Source of the DNA: Monodelphis domestica | Taxonomy: Eukaryota > Chordata > Mammalia > Didelphimorphia > Didelphidae | Reading direction: 5' to 3' | Assembly: GCF_027887165.1 (NCBI RefSeq) | Contig: NC_077235.1 | Coordinates: 11,739,033 to 11,803,032 of the forward strand | Length of the DNA stretch: 64,000 nt | Part shown: positions 43,856 to 55,315 of the stretch, piece by piece | Position numbering within the stretch: the stretch's first letter is position 1 | Layout: every line of letters begins with the position of its first letter | Program-made: the position numbers and the translations under genes | The notes under the pieces: generated by a model | The model's database searches: none | What the model saw: the letters and a program-made list of their open reading frames with translations, nothing else | Told to the model about the DNA's origin: nothing

Positions 43856-44842
43856 ACATCTCAGATTTGGTTGGAGATTTCATTCAAAACCTAATTTCTT
43901 TAACTTCTCCTATGTGGAAACAAATTGAATAAATTCAATTAATGTTAATCAGCAGTTACTACATGTAAAATCTTATACTCTATTTCCGACATATCTCCCT
44001 CGTATGAAATGCAATGAAAAGAGGTCAGAGGGATAGAACCCCATCCACTCTGTGGGGCAAATGGAGCTGTGCCCCAGGGCACTGACATGAGTGAGCACAG
44101 GCCTCCTCAATTCAGAATTCTGGAGTAACTAGATGCTGTAAACAGATTACTTGGGGTTTTTTTCCATGACTGCTCGTGATTATAAGTTGCCCCTCACAAA
44201 AAGCAAAGGAAACAAAAACCATTTCTGGAGTGTGTTCCATTTGTGGTGGGAAAATGTATCCACAACACATTTTGAAGTATAATCTGCATTATTAACACTA
44301 AGTCTAAACAATCAACAAAACAATGCATCAAGGTCTGATTTGTGCAGATTTCTGAGGTGTAAATAAAACCTCACACTGACAATTTAACAATTGGTTCTCC
44401 AGAGCCTGTTTGAGTAAGTTGCAGTCGGCTTCTGACTGGAATCCTGGTTAACTCCCTTTCAGTGAGGATTCTTTTCATGTTTGGGTTGGACTAAACTGGT
44501 GGTGGCCATGATACTTTCCAATTCTACAATTTTAAGCCCAAGCTCTGCCACTTCAGGTGTTTTTAGCTTCAGCTTATCTAAAATGAGGAAGTTGAAGGAA
44601 GTGCTCTTTAAGTTCCCATGCAGCACTAGATTGATGCTTGTATGTCACCTACCAGATCTGTTCAATATTTATAGATTCCATCATACAATGTGTGTAGGGC
44701 CTGATGTTGAAGGATGGAATTTTTCATCCCTATGACTTTTATGTATGATCAAAATAAAGGAAAAGGATGACCATTGGCAAGTTTTTTATTTGTTCTTTTG
44801 GTATGTTGTTTTTTAGTGGGCCTTAGAAATAGGCACCTTTCT

Positions 44843-44875
<33 letters not shown>

Positions 44876-46498
44876 ACACACAACACACACACACACACAC
44901 ACACACTTCCCAAAAGCAATCTGTGCAGTTATGTTTATCTGGTCCTCAGAGTTCCTGCTTGAAGTAATTAGATGAGAAGTTAGTGATAACAACAAGGGAA
45001 TTTTGTGCTGCTGTCTCCTCTGCCAAACTCTTCTCCCCCTAAACTGGATTGCCCCCCCCCCAGAGTCAAGGAAGAAATCCAAAAAGCCAATAATGTCTGG
45101 AAATTTAATTTGATTTCATCTCTAGAATGTTTGCATTCATGGATGTGAAGCAGATTTTTAAGGTCATAGCTTTGAATAATTATTTCTTATACTATCACAG
45201 AAAGAAAGAATATGTATTTCTTCCTATCCTTCCAGTGTCTTAATCTGGATCTGCTCTATTAAATTCTCTTGGTCTTTAAATTCTTAACTTCACTCTTCAA
45301 CACTATGATAATTCTTGTTCTCTTGAAGTTATCTAATCCAACATGTACAGTGTCTCTTTAAAATGACTTTTTCTGCAAATTATTACCTTTTAGGCCTAAT
45401 TTATCTTCCTTTAAACTATGGATCCAACTTCATTTGACAACGAAATGTTCCTGCATTTCACTTCTAGCCAATAAATCTTAGGGATCATCAGTGTGTGACC
45501 TGCTTAATTGATTTGTTGCATTTGTACTTGTGCCCCGAATACTCGTTAGGCAAAAGGGAAAAGGAGGAAACTCTTGTTCTGATTTTTTCAAACGTAAGAA
45601 TTTGGTGTCATGATCCTCTTCTGATATGGATTCAGTTTGTGTGACATCGGGACACGTCTTCCTTCTCTTTCCTGGACTGGAGAGACCTTTACTACAGGAA
45701 TAAAATCCAATTAAGTTGGCTACTTAAGAAATAGTGAGCAGTACCAATCATACTCTAGGGGGAAACAGTGTCAAACACTCTTGTTATTAGGCACAAAAAA
45801 GCAGTCACAATTTTTTCATTTCAAAATGACTTGAAAAGTGCATATGAAGCACATGTAAAATGCCAAATGAGTAGGCCTCCATGCCATATCTCTTTTGAGG
45901 CATGAAGATTTTTATTTTAGAATAATGACCATAGTTCCCATTCCCCAGGTTTGTACCAATTATGCAATTTCATCTTCGTGCTTTAAGGACTTCTGCCTAT
46001 TAGGTCCAACCCTTTACAGAACTAGGAAGAGATAAAGTGTGTTTTAGATTGTGGCATGCAAATGTTACTGTGCCATAAGAAATGATGCGTAATGAATATA
46101 GAGAAGCTTGGAAAGAATCATATGAATTTGTGAGAATTTCACATAAATCTCTACCCCTCTTTCCTTTTAAAAGGAAAGTTTCATTTTGAATTTGAAAATC
46201 CATTTCAATCTCTCTCCCACTGTTTGACTGGATTAAGAGCAAGGCCCAAGTCTTTTCTGCATAAGGGGAATATAAAATTGCATGACATGGTGGGGGGGGG
46301 GGAACTCCCTAGAAGATGCTTGCCTCTTGTTGGTAGTCTGAAGAACAGTCTCTGACCCAGAATGAGGTCAAGTCTGACCAAATTGGGCAACCCCAAAAAA
46401 GTGATGTCATGGGGTATGGAGTATAAATTATGAATGAAAGAAACTCACGGTGGGATCTGAACAAGCAGTGGGAGTGAACAGAGATGCAAGGTGAGCAG
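43856..46498. other. Single-copy-looking DNA, no gene recognised
   Basis: It contains a (CA)n microsatellite at about 44845-44908 but no transposon or exon I could support. The 89-codon minus frame at 44813-45082 is created by the CA repeat. Non-repetitive stretches at 44030-44420 could be conserved non-coding DNA, which needs comparison with other marsupials. Confidence 0.4.
44845..44908. repeat. (CA)n microsatellite
   Basis: About 60 bp of CA repeats with three 'caacacac' type interruptions. Confidence 0.95.
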
Positions 46499-47233
46499 TG
46501 TGAAGATTAAAATGAACTCTCCCCTGATTGTGAAGATTAAATTGTAATCCCTGCCTATTTTTAGATTTTAATCACGAAAAGTGTAAACACCCTACTTAAA
46601 AGTTGAGTATGGAGATCTGCCTATTTTTAGATCTAATCACCAAAAGTGCAAACATCACAATTAATCATTAAGTGGGAGGTCTGTGACCCACACATCTGAA
46701 AGTGGGTGATGAATTGACTGACTGCCTCCTGGGCAGTCCTAAAGCAGGACTTCTACTATGATATCTATGACATAGAATTAGGGGAAGACACAGGAAGTGA
46801 CATAAGAGAAAGTGTCTTTAAAAGGGAATGGCAACTTCCTGAAGGAACTCTATTTGGAGTTCTACTTGGAGTGGAGGCTGAAGAGAATCTGCTGACTGAA
46901 CCCAAGATCCTGTTTCCTGATGAGGCTGTTCTAAAATCTCGTCCTTTGAACTGACACGTGGTGAGTGAAAAATCTGATTCTTAACTGCTGAATTTTTCTG
47001 AAGAGCATTCCCCATGTCCTCAGTTTTGCCGAGGCTAGCTAAGAACCAACTCTCCCTGCCTGGGTTGGGCTGGGGCAGGAAGTAAATTACTTAGGGCTTA
47101 AGCTAGATATCTTACCCTATCTTCACTCTTCCTACATTTTGTAAATAAATTGTAAATAAATCTCTTTGGAATTAATTAAATTCCTGGTGACCATTCTTAA
47201 ATAGTCAAGTCCAACCCTTTTAAAAATAACCCA
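46499..47233 (+). mobile_element. Solo LTR 3 (endogenous retrovirus fossil)
   Basis: It starts TGTGAAGATTAAA (a second copy of this 13-mer begins at 46529) and has a TATA-like 'ctttaaaaggg' near 46815, a leader with 'tttgtaaataaattgtaaat', and a U5-like end with 'aaattcctggtgaccattc'. Layout and ends resemble LTR 2. No internal viral sequence is present. The start could be either of the two TGTGAAG copies. Confidence 0.55.
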
Positions 47234-47574
47234 TTCCTCCCCTGCCTCTTAAAGCAGCTAGGTGACCAGCTATGTGACTTTGTGCCTTTTTTTTCCTCAG
47301 ACCTGCTTTTCACCATTTAATGAGTAATTATAAATTAATATGCAGTCTCCAGAGATTTTAGTTATAACATGATGCAAAGTTAAGCCAACAGAGCCAAAAA
47401 ATAATATACACTATACATACACACACACACATATATATATAAATATATAGATATAGATATTATATGTATATAAAAAGAGAACAGTATCAAGAGAGACTAT
47501 TATATTAAATGAGAAGATCAGCAAAGTAGCTTGTGTCATTGCATCATAGGGAACTAGAAAGGTAGGAAGGAACC

Positions 47575-48070
47575 CTCATTACTAAGAACTTTTAAAACCA
47601 AACAGAGGATGCTGTATTTGATCCTAGAAGTAATAAGTATTCCTTAGAGTTTATAGATTAATAGGATGTTTTAAGAAGATAAAAGACCTGTGGGTTTTTT
47701 TACATTATTTTATTTGGTCATTTCTGAGCACTATTCATTGGAGACAAAAATCATTCTCTCCCTCCCTCCCCCTATCCCATAGCCGACGCGCGATTCCACT
47801 GGGTATCACAAGTGTTCTTGATTCGAACCCATTTCCATGTTGTTGGTATTTGCATTAGAGTGTTCATTTAGAGTCTCTCCTCTGTCATGTCCCCTCAACC
47901 CCTGTAGTCAAGCAGTTGCTTTTCCTCAGTGTTTTTTTGCTCCCACAGTTTGTCCTCTGGTTGTGGATAGTGTTTTTTAAGACCTGTGTTTTAAGAAGAT
48001 CAATTTGACAGCTGAGTAGAGCACATATTGGAAGTAGAACCAAGGGAAAGACCAAATGGCTGAAGAATGT
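47575..48070 (+). repeat. Ancient repeat related to 5795-6590, split by an L1 tail
   Basis: 'tttgatcctagaagtaataa' and 'agaagatcaatttgacagct' followed by 'gagtagagcacatattgg' resemble the body of the repeat at 6137-6590. An L1 tail with a clear TSD splits it. Confidence 0.4.
47693..47978 (-). mobile_element. L1 3'UTR fragment with 10-bp TSD
   Basis: The reverse complement of the L1 3'UTR ('gattccactgggtatcacaa', 'catttccatgttgttggtat'). Duplications aagacctgtg lie at 47683-47692 and 47979-47988. Confidence 0.9.
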
Positions 48071-49620
48071 CTGTTGCCTAGAATATGACACAAAGTCAAA
48101 TAGAAAATGTATAGAAGTTATCTATCTTTCTATTATAAATAGATTGTGTGTATTTGTATTTATGAATCACTAGTAGGCTTAGAATTAAACAAGAAGAGAT
48201 CAAATTAGAGCAGGACATTGAAAGGCTCTTTTAATGACCCCAAAACTTATTCCAGAAACAAACACCTACATTTTTAGTATCATTGTTCTACTGGCAATAT
48301 TGCATAGCTATGAGACATTGCACATGGTTTCCCAAGAATTAAAAGTGAATATCATGATGTGAGAGAGAAATGGGAAGGAAGCTGCATGGTGGGAATGAGA
48401 AGCCTCAGATATAGAAGAAATAAAGAAACAATAAAAGAGGAATAATAGTTATGTCTGTCAGTTGGAAAAATTATAACTGAAAAACAAGATGAGCTCAGTA
48501 TATGGTGATGGAGTTTGGATCATCAGTGGATAGCTCTTCCAGTGACATCCTCATAATTTAGAAAGGCCTCCAGCACATTTGGTGAACCCTTATGGCAAAC
48601 TCAAGGGCAAACACTGGCAAGAATTGCACAGGATGGACAGGCCTGGGTGGTTTGGGTCTTCATCATTCTCAGGAATGATGATATCCATGAAATCCCAGAT
48701 CCATTTCAGTTTTGGGATATCTGGGTATTTGAGATCATATAGAAACAATTTTAAGTCATGGAAATAAAGAAGCCAATTATAGATTGCTCGAAGATGTATT
48801 TGTACCTGACTTTGCCAACACTATTTCTGACATCCTAATTTCATACATATAAGGGAGAATGTAGTGGTATTGATCATCATAAGATATTTCATGGGGATCA
48901 TTATCAAACAGAACTATAATAACTTGAGAGTAAGGTTGTGTGTTGTTTTGTTGCTTTCAAAGTTCTGTGGATAATAGAGAACAGTGTTTTATAATGCTCT
49001 CAGTGCACATAAATGTGTGCAACTGGAATATCAAACCTCATCAGTGCTAGCAGAAAGTGATAGCTAAATGATAAGGGAGGGGAAAAAATCAAAATTTTAA
49101 AGTAAAATTAGCCTTTCCATTTACCTTAAAATAGTTAATTTCACCACAATATTTCCTGGCTATCAAGATGAATTGACTTTTAACAATATTTCTTAAATCA
49201 TTTATGCATTCACTAAGAAAAGTAGTGCTAAGTCAATAAATTTGGCAATTTATTGTCTAACATGAAGATAGCTGATAAGATCTACATCCTATAGACTGAA
49301 TATATTGTCACCTGTTGATCTTAAAGATTACTTGGTGCTAGATAGAACTAATTTTGGTTGTTTTTTAATATACTGTTACAGTTATATACAAAAGCAAAGG
49401 CATTGGTCTTATTATAGAAAACACCTTTCCTCCAATAAATAATGTAGTTTTCCATTTTATATTTGAGAAAACTATCCAAGGGATAAAACGAGGTACTCCA
49501 TCTGCATCCCTTTGACCATTGTGACACTCTTGACTCGCCAACTAAACTTTTTAGCATCATGGACAGTTCTTTATTGACAAAGGTAGAAAGAAGTGGAAAC
49601 ATAAACAACACGATGTTATT
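48071..49620. other. No gene recognised; possible old repeat near 48560-48770
   Basis: The stretch 48560-48770 ('caaactcaagggcaaacact', 'gcacaggatggacaggcctg') looks repeat-like to me but I cannot name it. The 62-codon frame there has no known domain. The rest is AT-rich single-copy DNA. Confidence 0.35.
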
Positions 49621-49632
49621 AAAAGTTAAACC

Positions 49633-50828
49633 TAGGCTTTAAAACCAAGCAAGATATAGAAAGAATCACAAAATGTAAAATAAATAATTTTGACTACATC
49701 AAACTAAAAAGCTTTTGTACAAACAAAACCAATATAACTAAAATCAGAAGGGAAACAACAAATTGGGAAAAAATCTTCATAGAAACCTCTGACAAAGGTT
49801 TAATTACTCATATTTATAATGAGCTAAATCAATTGTACAAAAAATCAAGCCATTCTCCAATTGATAAATGGGCAAGGGACATGGATAGGCAGTTCTCAGA
49901 TAAAGAAATCAAAACTATTAACAAGCACATGAAGAAGTGTTCTACATCTCTTATAATCAGAGAGATGCAAATCAAAACAACTCTGAGGTATCACCTCACA
50001 CCTAGCAGATTGGCTAACATAACAGCAAAGGAAAGTAATGAATGCTGGAGGGGATGTGGCAAAGTAGGGACATTAATTCATTGCTGGTGGAGTTGTGAAC
50101 TGATCCAACCATTCTGGAGGGCAATTTGGAACTATGCCCAAAGGGCGACAAAAGAATATCTACCCTTTGACCCAGCCATAGCACTGCTGGGTCTGTACCC
50201 CAAAGAGATAATGGACACAAAGACTTGTACAAAAATATTCATAGCTGCGCTCTTTGTGGTGGCCCAAAACTGGAAAACGAGGGGATGCCCATCAATTGGG
50301 GAATGGCTGAACAAACTGTGGTATATGTTGGTGATGGAATACTATTGTGCTCAAAGGAATAATAAAGTGGAGAAGTTCCATGGAGACTGGAACAACCTCC
50401 AGGAAGTGATGCAGAGTGAGAGGAGCAGAACCAGGAGAACATTGTACACAGAGACTAATACACTGTGGTATAATCGAACGTAATGGACTTCTCTGTTAGT
50501 GGCGGTGTAATGTCCCTGAACAACTTGCAGGGATCCAGGAGAAAAAAACACCATTCATAAGCAAAGGATAAACTATGGGAGTGGAAACACCGAGAAAAAG
50601 CAACTGCCTGAATACAGAGGTTGAGGGGACATGACAGAGGATAGACTTTAAATGAACACTCTAATGCAAATACTATCAACAAAGCAATGGGTTCAAATCA
50701 AGAAAACATCTAATGCCCAGTGGACTTACGCGTCGGCTATGGGGGGTGGGGGGGAGGAAAAGAAAATGATCTATGTCTTTAACGAATAATGCTTGGAAAT
50801 GATCAAATAAAATATATATATAAAAAAA
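49633..50828 (+). mobile_element. L1-E: young 5'-truncated LINE-1, 12-bp TSD
   Basis: ORF2 C-terminal coding sequence, 3'UTR and an 'aaataaaatatatatataaa' poly-A end, flanked by perfect aaaagttaaacc at 49621-49632 and 50829-50840. The nested tail in L1-A (9548-9891) is the same subfamily by its 3'UTR. Confidence 0.95.
49635..50483 (+). pseudogene. L1-E ORF2 C-terminal fragment, uninterrupted
   Basis: The frame is open from the insertion point (GFKTKQDIERITKCKINNFD) through [40 protein letters not shown] and [20 protein letters not shown] to a stop after LWYNRT, about 282 codons with no break. It carries [20 protein letters not shown], the ORF2 Cys-His region. It is only the C-terminal fifth of ORF2, has no promoter and cannot act alone. 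The lack of breaks marks it as the youngest L1 coding copy here. Confidence 0.9.
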
Positions 50829-50974
50829 AAAAGTTAAACCAGCCTTAACATATGCAGGAGATTCCTTATATCCACTATTAAAGCATGATGATGCAAAAGG
50901 AAAGGGAGTGTTTCTAAAGGTCATCTCTATAGTCAACTTTTAAGCAGTAATCTTGTATAGTAAAGAACGTAGAA

Positions 50975-51300
50975 TCCACACAGAGTCTTGGAGCTGGATG
51001 GATCTCATTATCCTTCTAAGCCATTTTGAACCTGAGCAGATTCTCTTTTTCCACATACCACACAAGTGGTCATATAGCCTTGGCTTGACAATCTCCAGTG
51101 AGAGGGAGCCCACTACATTCTCTATGACATTCTGTCCTTAGTAAATCTTATCTATGTCAAACCCAAATTTGCCTTTTAGTAACTCCCTGAAGGCCAGACT
51201 TTCTATTCTGATACCATATCTCATATTGGCTCTGGCCCTTCCTTTTTCTCCTGTAAAGGCTCCAGAAGTCTCCCTCTCACCCCCAATAACCTTTCCTCTA
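50975..51300 (-). repeat. CR1/L3-type LINE fragment, antisense
   Basis: The order 'aagtggtcatatagccttgg', 'acaatctccagtgagaggga', 'gcccactacattctctatga' and 'aaatttgccttttagtaact' is the standard reverse-complement text of a CR1/L3 3' region. Old. Confidence 0.6.
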
Positions 51301-51423
51301 GTTTACCTTTTTGGTGGGGTTGGAGTACGTGATATCAAGAGAACTAACTAACTTGGTTGTGTTGTTTTCTCTAAGTATAAAGATTTGGAGTTTGGTGCTT
51401 TGAAAAACAATGACAAAATAGCT

Positions 51424-51860
51424 TGCTGTTGCACCAGAGGCTGTCTTGTCTGAGACTTGCCAGCAATTAGAGAAGCAGTGGGATCTTCATCATTGGAAGG
51501 TTGTTCTGCAGATGGTAGATGACCACCTGTCTGATGTGCTACCAAGAGGTTCACATGGGGAGTTGAACTCTATGGATATTTTGGTCCTCTCAGATTCAGA
51601 AGCTGTGGGATTCTCTGCCCAGCAGGACATCGGCAGCACCTCCCATACTGGGGAGGTTGACTCTTATTAGGATGAACTGACAAGTGATGGAGCATGGGGG
51701 AGGTAGAAATTCTGAGCCTCCAAGACTATGTAAGCCATACATGAGGCTTTGTTCACATAGACTGATGTCTGTGCCCGTGCTACAATGACTGTTGCTTAAA
51801 AACACTGTCAGACTGATCTCCAGGGACTCATCCTTTTGAAGCAGTGTTTGCCAATAAATG
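51424..51860 (+). pseudogene. Possible retrocopy of an unidentified gene
   Basis: An open frame from about 51424 to a TAG at 51668-51670 reads AVAPEAVLSETCQQLEKQW, then 'LQMVDDHLSDVLPRGSHGEL', 'NSMDILVLSDSEAVG' and a GEVDSY end. It has a protein-like composition with no low complexity, unlike other chance frames here. An AATAAA follows at 51854 without introns, as in a processed copy. There is no poly-A tract or flanking duplication that I can see. I do not recognise the protein. A chance frame is possible. Confidence 0.3.
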
Positions 51861-52029
51861 TGCAGCTGTCAAGTTTGGCAATTTATTATGGGTTTTGATC
51901 GCATACAAAATGTTTACAGATAATGCAAGGGAAGTCTTGTTGAGGGGAGAAAGTACAAGGGAAGTAAATGCTTTTATTCTTCCCTTTGCTTTATTTGATT
52001 GTGAATAGATTACTTAAGCCTGTGAGGTA

Positions 52030-52258
52030 GAGTAATAGCTGACGTTCATATAGAGCTTTTAGTTTTACTAAACACATTACCTAATTTGAGCCTCCTAACA
52101 GCCCTGTGAGGCAGCCACTATTATCCTTACTTTACAAATGAAGAGACTGAGACTCAAGGAAACATTTGCTCAGGTTCACAAGAGGGATGGGAACAGGATT
52201 TGATACCAGTGCCTTCCTGGCTAAAGTTCTACTTTTCTTTCCCTTATGCCATGCTCCT
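52030..52258 (-). repeat. MIR SINE, antisense
   Basis: 'attatccttactttacaaat', 'gaagagactgagactcaagg' and 'cctcctaacagccctgtgag' are reverse-complement MIR landmarks. Confidence 0.7.
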
Positions 52259-53628
52259 CTTCTGGTCCTTATCTTTAGCAAAAGTCTCTCCACTATAAGA
52301 TATCTTTGACATTTTCCTGTTAATAACCAATGGCAAATTGTTTTTTTGTGGTAATATCTAGGTAATCAGAAAGTGGGTATTAAGGCATGAAATTGGTTTA
52401 GAATAAGCAAAGGCCTAGCCTCCTACCAGACCAGTACTTACACTGTCCTCATTTTTACTCAACTGGCAATCCTACATGCTCTGCCCTCAACTTGAACAAG
52501 CAATTTGGCAAGGAACAGTGCCCCATCACATTGGCACTCACACTGCCCCTTGCTTTAGTCTACCATCCCTTGTTCTGCTCCCCAAAGGTATCATGGTTCA
52601 GTGCCTTCTCAGACCAGAGCCCTATCACCCCTGGCTTTGCCTGTAATGCTACTATTATTCATATCTACTGAGGTCATTGAAGTCTGTGAGTATTTTAATT
52701 CATCTTCCCTACCAATCCTATGGCTGTCAACCTTCTACCACCCATTACTTCCCTTTATCCCTATGTTAACACTGGCTACCTAGAAATAAATTACCCCCGA
52801 TCCCCCTCTCCAGTTCTCATATCCTTATCTTTTTCAATCTTATCTGGCCCAGATTCCATGATCCCCTCCAACTCTGTTCATCCCTTCCATTGTGGACTCT
52901 CCAATTTCTGTTCTAGATTGAATAAGGTTCCCTTCCTTTTAGACTCATTCTTCTCATATTCCTTCCTTTGTTTTGTAATTATAGGGAATAAACTTGCCCC
53001 AGGTAGAATGCAATCCCTGGTCATTCTCTCTAGCAACTGGACCTTTCCTCATATTTCTATGCGATACTGAACTCCTTGAGAGAAAAATAGAGAGTCACTA
53101 GGGGCTTATAGACAAGAATTTGTAGATGGTGAACAATTTATCGGAGTGAACTTGAAGAGAGGTTACTGAGTGATGTGGCAAAGGGAGAGTCTGGAGATGG
53201 CACTGGAGAACAGGATTTACAACTTCTCTCCAGGAGTTGAGCCTCTCCAGACTCAATATCTTCCTTAATTTCCCAACTTCTCTCCTTGTTCTAGGGAACT
53301 TCAACCTTCATGTTGATGCTCACTCAAACCCTAATGCTACAAGTCCTGAAACTTATGAAAACCAAATTCTACATTACACCTCAGTCAGACACAAAATGGT
53401 TCCACCCTAGAACAAACCATGCTATTACTTTGACCATTACTGCCTAACATTTTGAACTTAAATACCAAATAAAAGCATTCCCACATAAGAAGATGGTACA
53501 TGAAAGCATTAATCTCCATTTAATATCATTTAAGTATATAATAAAGGCCATATTATTTTCAGAACTACCATGTCCTTTCTTCCTTCTGTGCTTCCTCTTG
53601 TTCTTTTCTGTGCATTTAAAATGTTTAG
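52259..53628. other. Nothing recognised
   Basis: The pyrimidine-rich stretch 52700-53000 holds a 116-codon frame (52720-53070) with biased Ser/Pro/Leu content typical of CT-rich non-coding DNA. No other support. Confidence 0.4.
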
Positions 53629-53631
53629 AGG

Positions 53632-53820
53632 GAATCTAGATGGTTCAGTGGATTAAGAACCAAGTCTAGAGATGGAATGTACTGGGTTCAAATTTGGTCT
53701 CAGACACTTCCCAGCTGTGTGACCCTGGGCAAGTCCCTTAACCCCCATTGCCTAGCCCTTACTGCTGTTCTGCCTTGGAACCAATTCACAGTATTGGTTC
53801 TAAGATGGAAGGTAACATTC
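53632..53820 (+). mobile_element. CORE-SINE (Mar-1/WSINE type), complete body
   Basis: Head 'ctagatggttcagtggatta', core 'cttcccagctgtgtgaccct' and tail 'tggaaccaattcacagtatt' ending 'ttctaagatggaaggtaa'. This is the clearest full-length sense copy in the window. Confidence 0.85.
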
Positions 53821-54074
53821 CCTCCAGTGCTTTCCTTCTAATTTGAAAAAGTAGAGGGAAGGGAAATAGGAGGAGAGAGAAAAAAGAGAGACTGAACTTT
53901 ATAAGAAATGGGCATAGTCAAACAAAACACATCCACACAATGCTTATGTCCAACAACGTATTTCTCTCCGTCATGAGTTTATCATTTGTGTGTCAGAAGA
54001 AGGTTGGTAACATGTTTTATCCTCAGTCCTATGAAAATAACATTCATCATTGCATTGATCAGAGAGAAGTTCCA

Positions 54075-54310
54075 AATTTTTTTTCTTTAAGATGTTGTCC
54101 TTGTAGAAATTGTTCCCTGGTTCTTTACACTTCACTTTGAATCAATTCCTGCTACCCAAGATTCTTGGGTAAATTGTGTCCTTTGTCATTTCTTATAATG
54201 CAATATTCTATTCATTCATACGCTAAAATCTTTTTCGCTATCACTTACTGGGCACTCCCTTCAATTCTAGTTTTTTCCCCTTCTAATTCTCCATTATAGG
54301 ATCAGGAAGT
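54075..54310 (-). repeat. Ancient L1 fragment, antisense (weak)
   Basis: 'tccctggttctttacacttc', 'actttgaatcaattcctgct' and 'tataatgcaatattctattc' echo the ORF2 end in reverse complement. Confidence 0.4.
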
Positions 54311-54519
54311 TTGCTTTGCTTATAATTATTCTGTCCTCAGTATTATCCTTCCTCCTTTTTTTGAAAGAGTAGGTCTCACTATCTCATTCAGGCTAGAAGT
54401 GCACAGTACTCACAGGAAAGGTCCTGCTGTGATCACAGAAGCTTTGACTTTTTCCGTTCTTGACTGATTCACTCATCCTTAGGTAACCTGATGGTCCCTC
54501 ACTCCTGAGGTCTCCTCTT

Positions 54520-54900
54520 TGCATTATAGGATGTCTCATTTCTTTCAGGATGCAGTTCAAGTACAACCTTCTAGATATTGCTTTTCCTGATCACCTTATC
54601 TGATGATGTCCCCCTCATTAACTCCTTTGTTTTTAACTATCTTAGATTTATTTTATATTTCTTCTACAGATATTTATTCTGGGAAGAATTATATGGGGTG
54701 CAAGTTGTTTACCCTGATAGGAAACAGGATGTCTCCAAATTCTTTCCTTTAGACCTTAAATAGCCCTAAGAGCTTAAAATTGCAGTAAGACTTTTGGAAC
54801 ATGCTATATAAGCTCTTAGACAACAGGGACCAATTCAAATTTTATGCCAGATTTTAGCACATATTAGGCACTTTGTAAATGTTTGTGTTTTGGTTGATTG
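54520..54900 (+). repeat. L2 LINE 3' region
   Basis: 'aggatgcagttcaagtacaa', 'ttgcttttcctgatcacctt' and 'agcacatattaggcactttg' are ordered L2 landmarks, with an unmatched middle at about 54690-54800. Confidence 0.6.
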
Positions 54901-55194
54901 ATCACTATATTAGGAGGATCCTAACACTTAAATTAAACATCAGAGTCACCTCATATCAAATCTCCAATTCAAAGTTCCAATAATAGTTTGGGATGGTTTT
55001 TTCATTGTTTCTATCTTCCCACAGATCCTATAGTATTGACTGTTTTCATCCCTTTTCATATCTTCCAGTTTGCCTGGTCAAATTTCAGAGTTATTTTAAT
55101 GTGAAATTATCTTATTTTTAGTGATTTTGAATACTATGCATGGTTATTAATTGTTTTCAGCTCTTAAAAACTGTTACTTCATATCCTTTGAAAT

Positions 55195-55315
55195 ATTGCT
55201 TTTTCTGAGTAGAATATAAGTTGCTATAGGTCAGGATTTGATCTTGGTGTCCTCTGTGCCTAACATAATTTCATGGAATACAAGTAGTAAACAAAAATGT
55301 TTATGCAATCAATTA
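55195..55315 (+). repeat. L2 LINE 3' end
   Basis: 'gagtagaatataagttgcta' and 'tgtcctctgtgcctaacata' resemble the terminal L2 block. Confidence 0.45.

Noticed and set aside
44774-45082. Open frames with long His/Thr or Cys/Val runs
   Set aside because: They are generated by the (CA)n microsatellite.
52720-53070. 116-codon frame as a possible host exon
   Set aside because: CT-rich DNA gives Ser/Pro/Leu-rich frames by chance, and no splice sites or homology support it.
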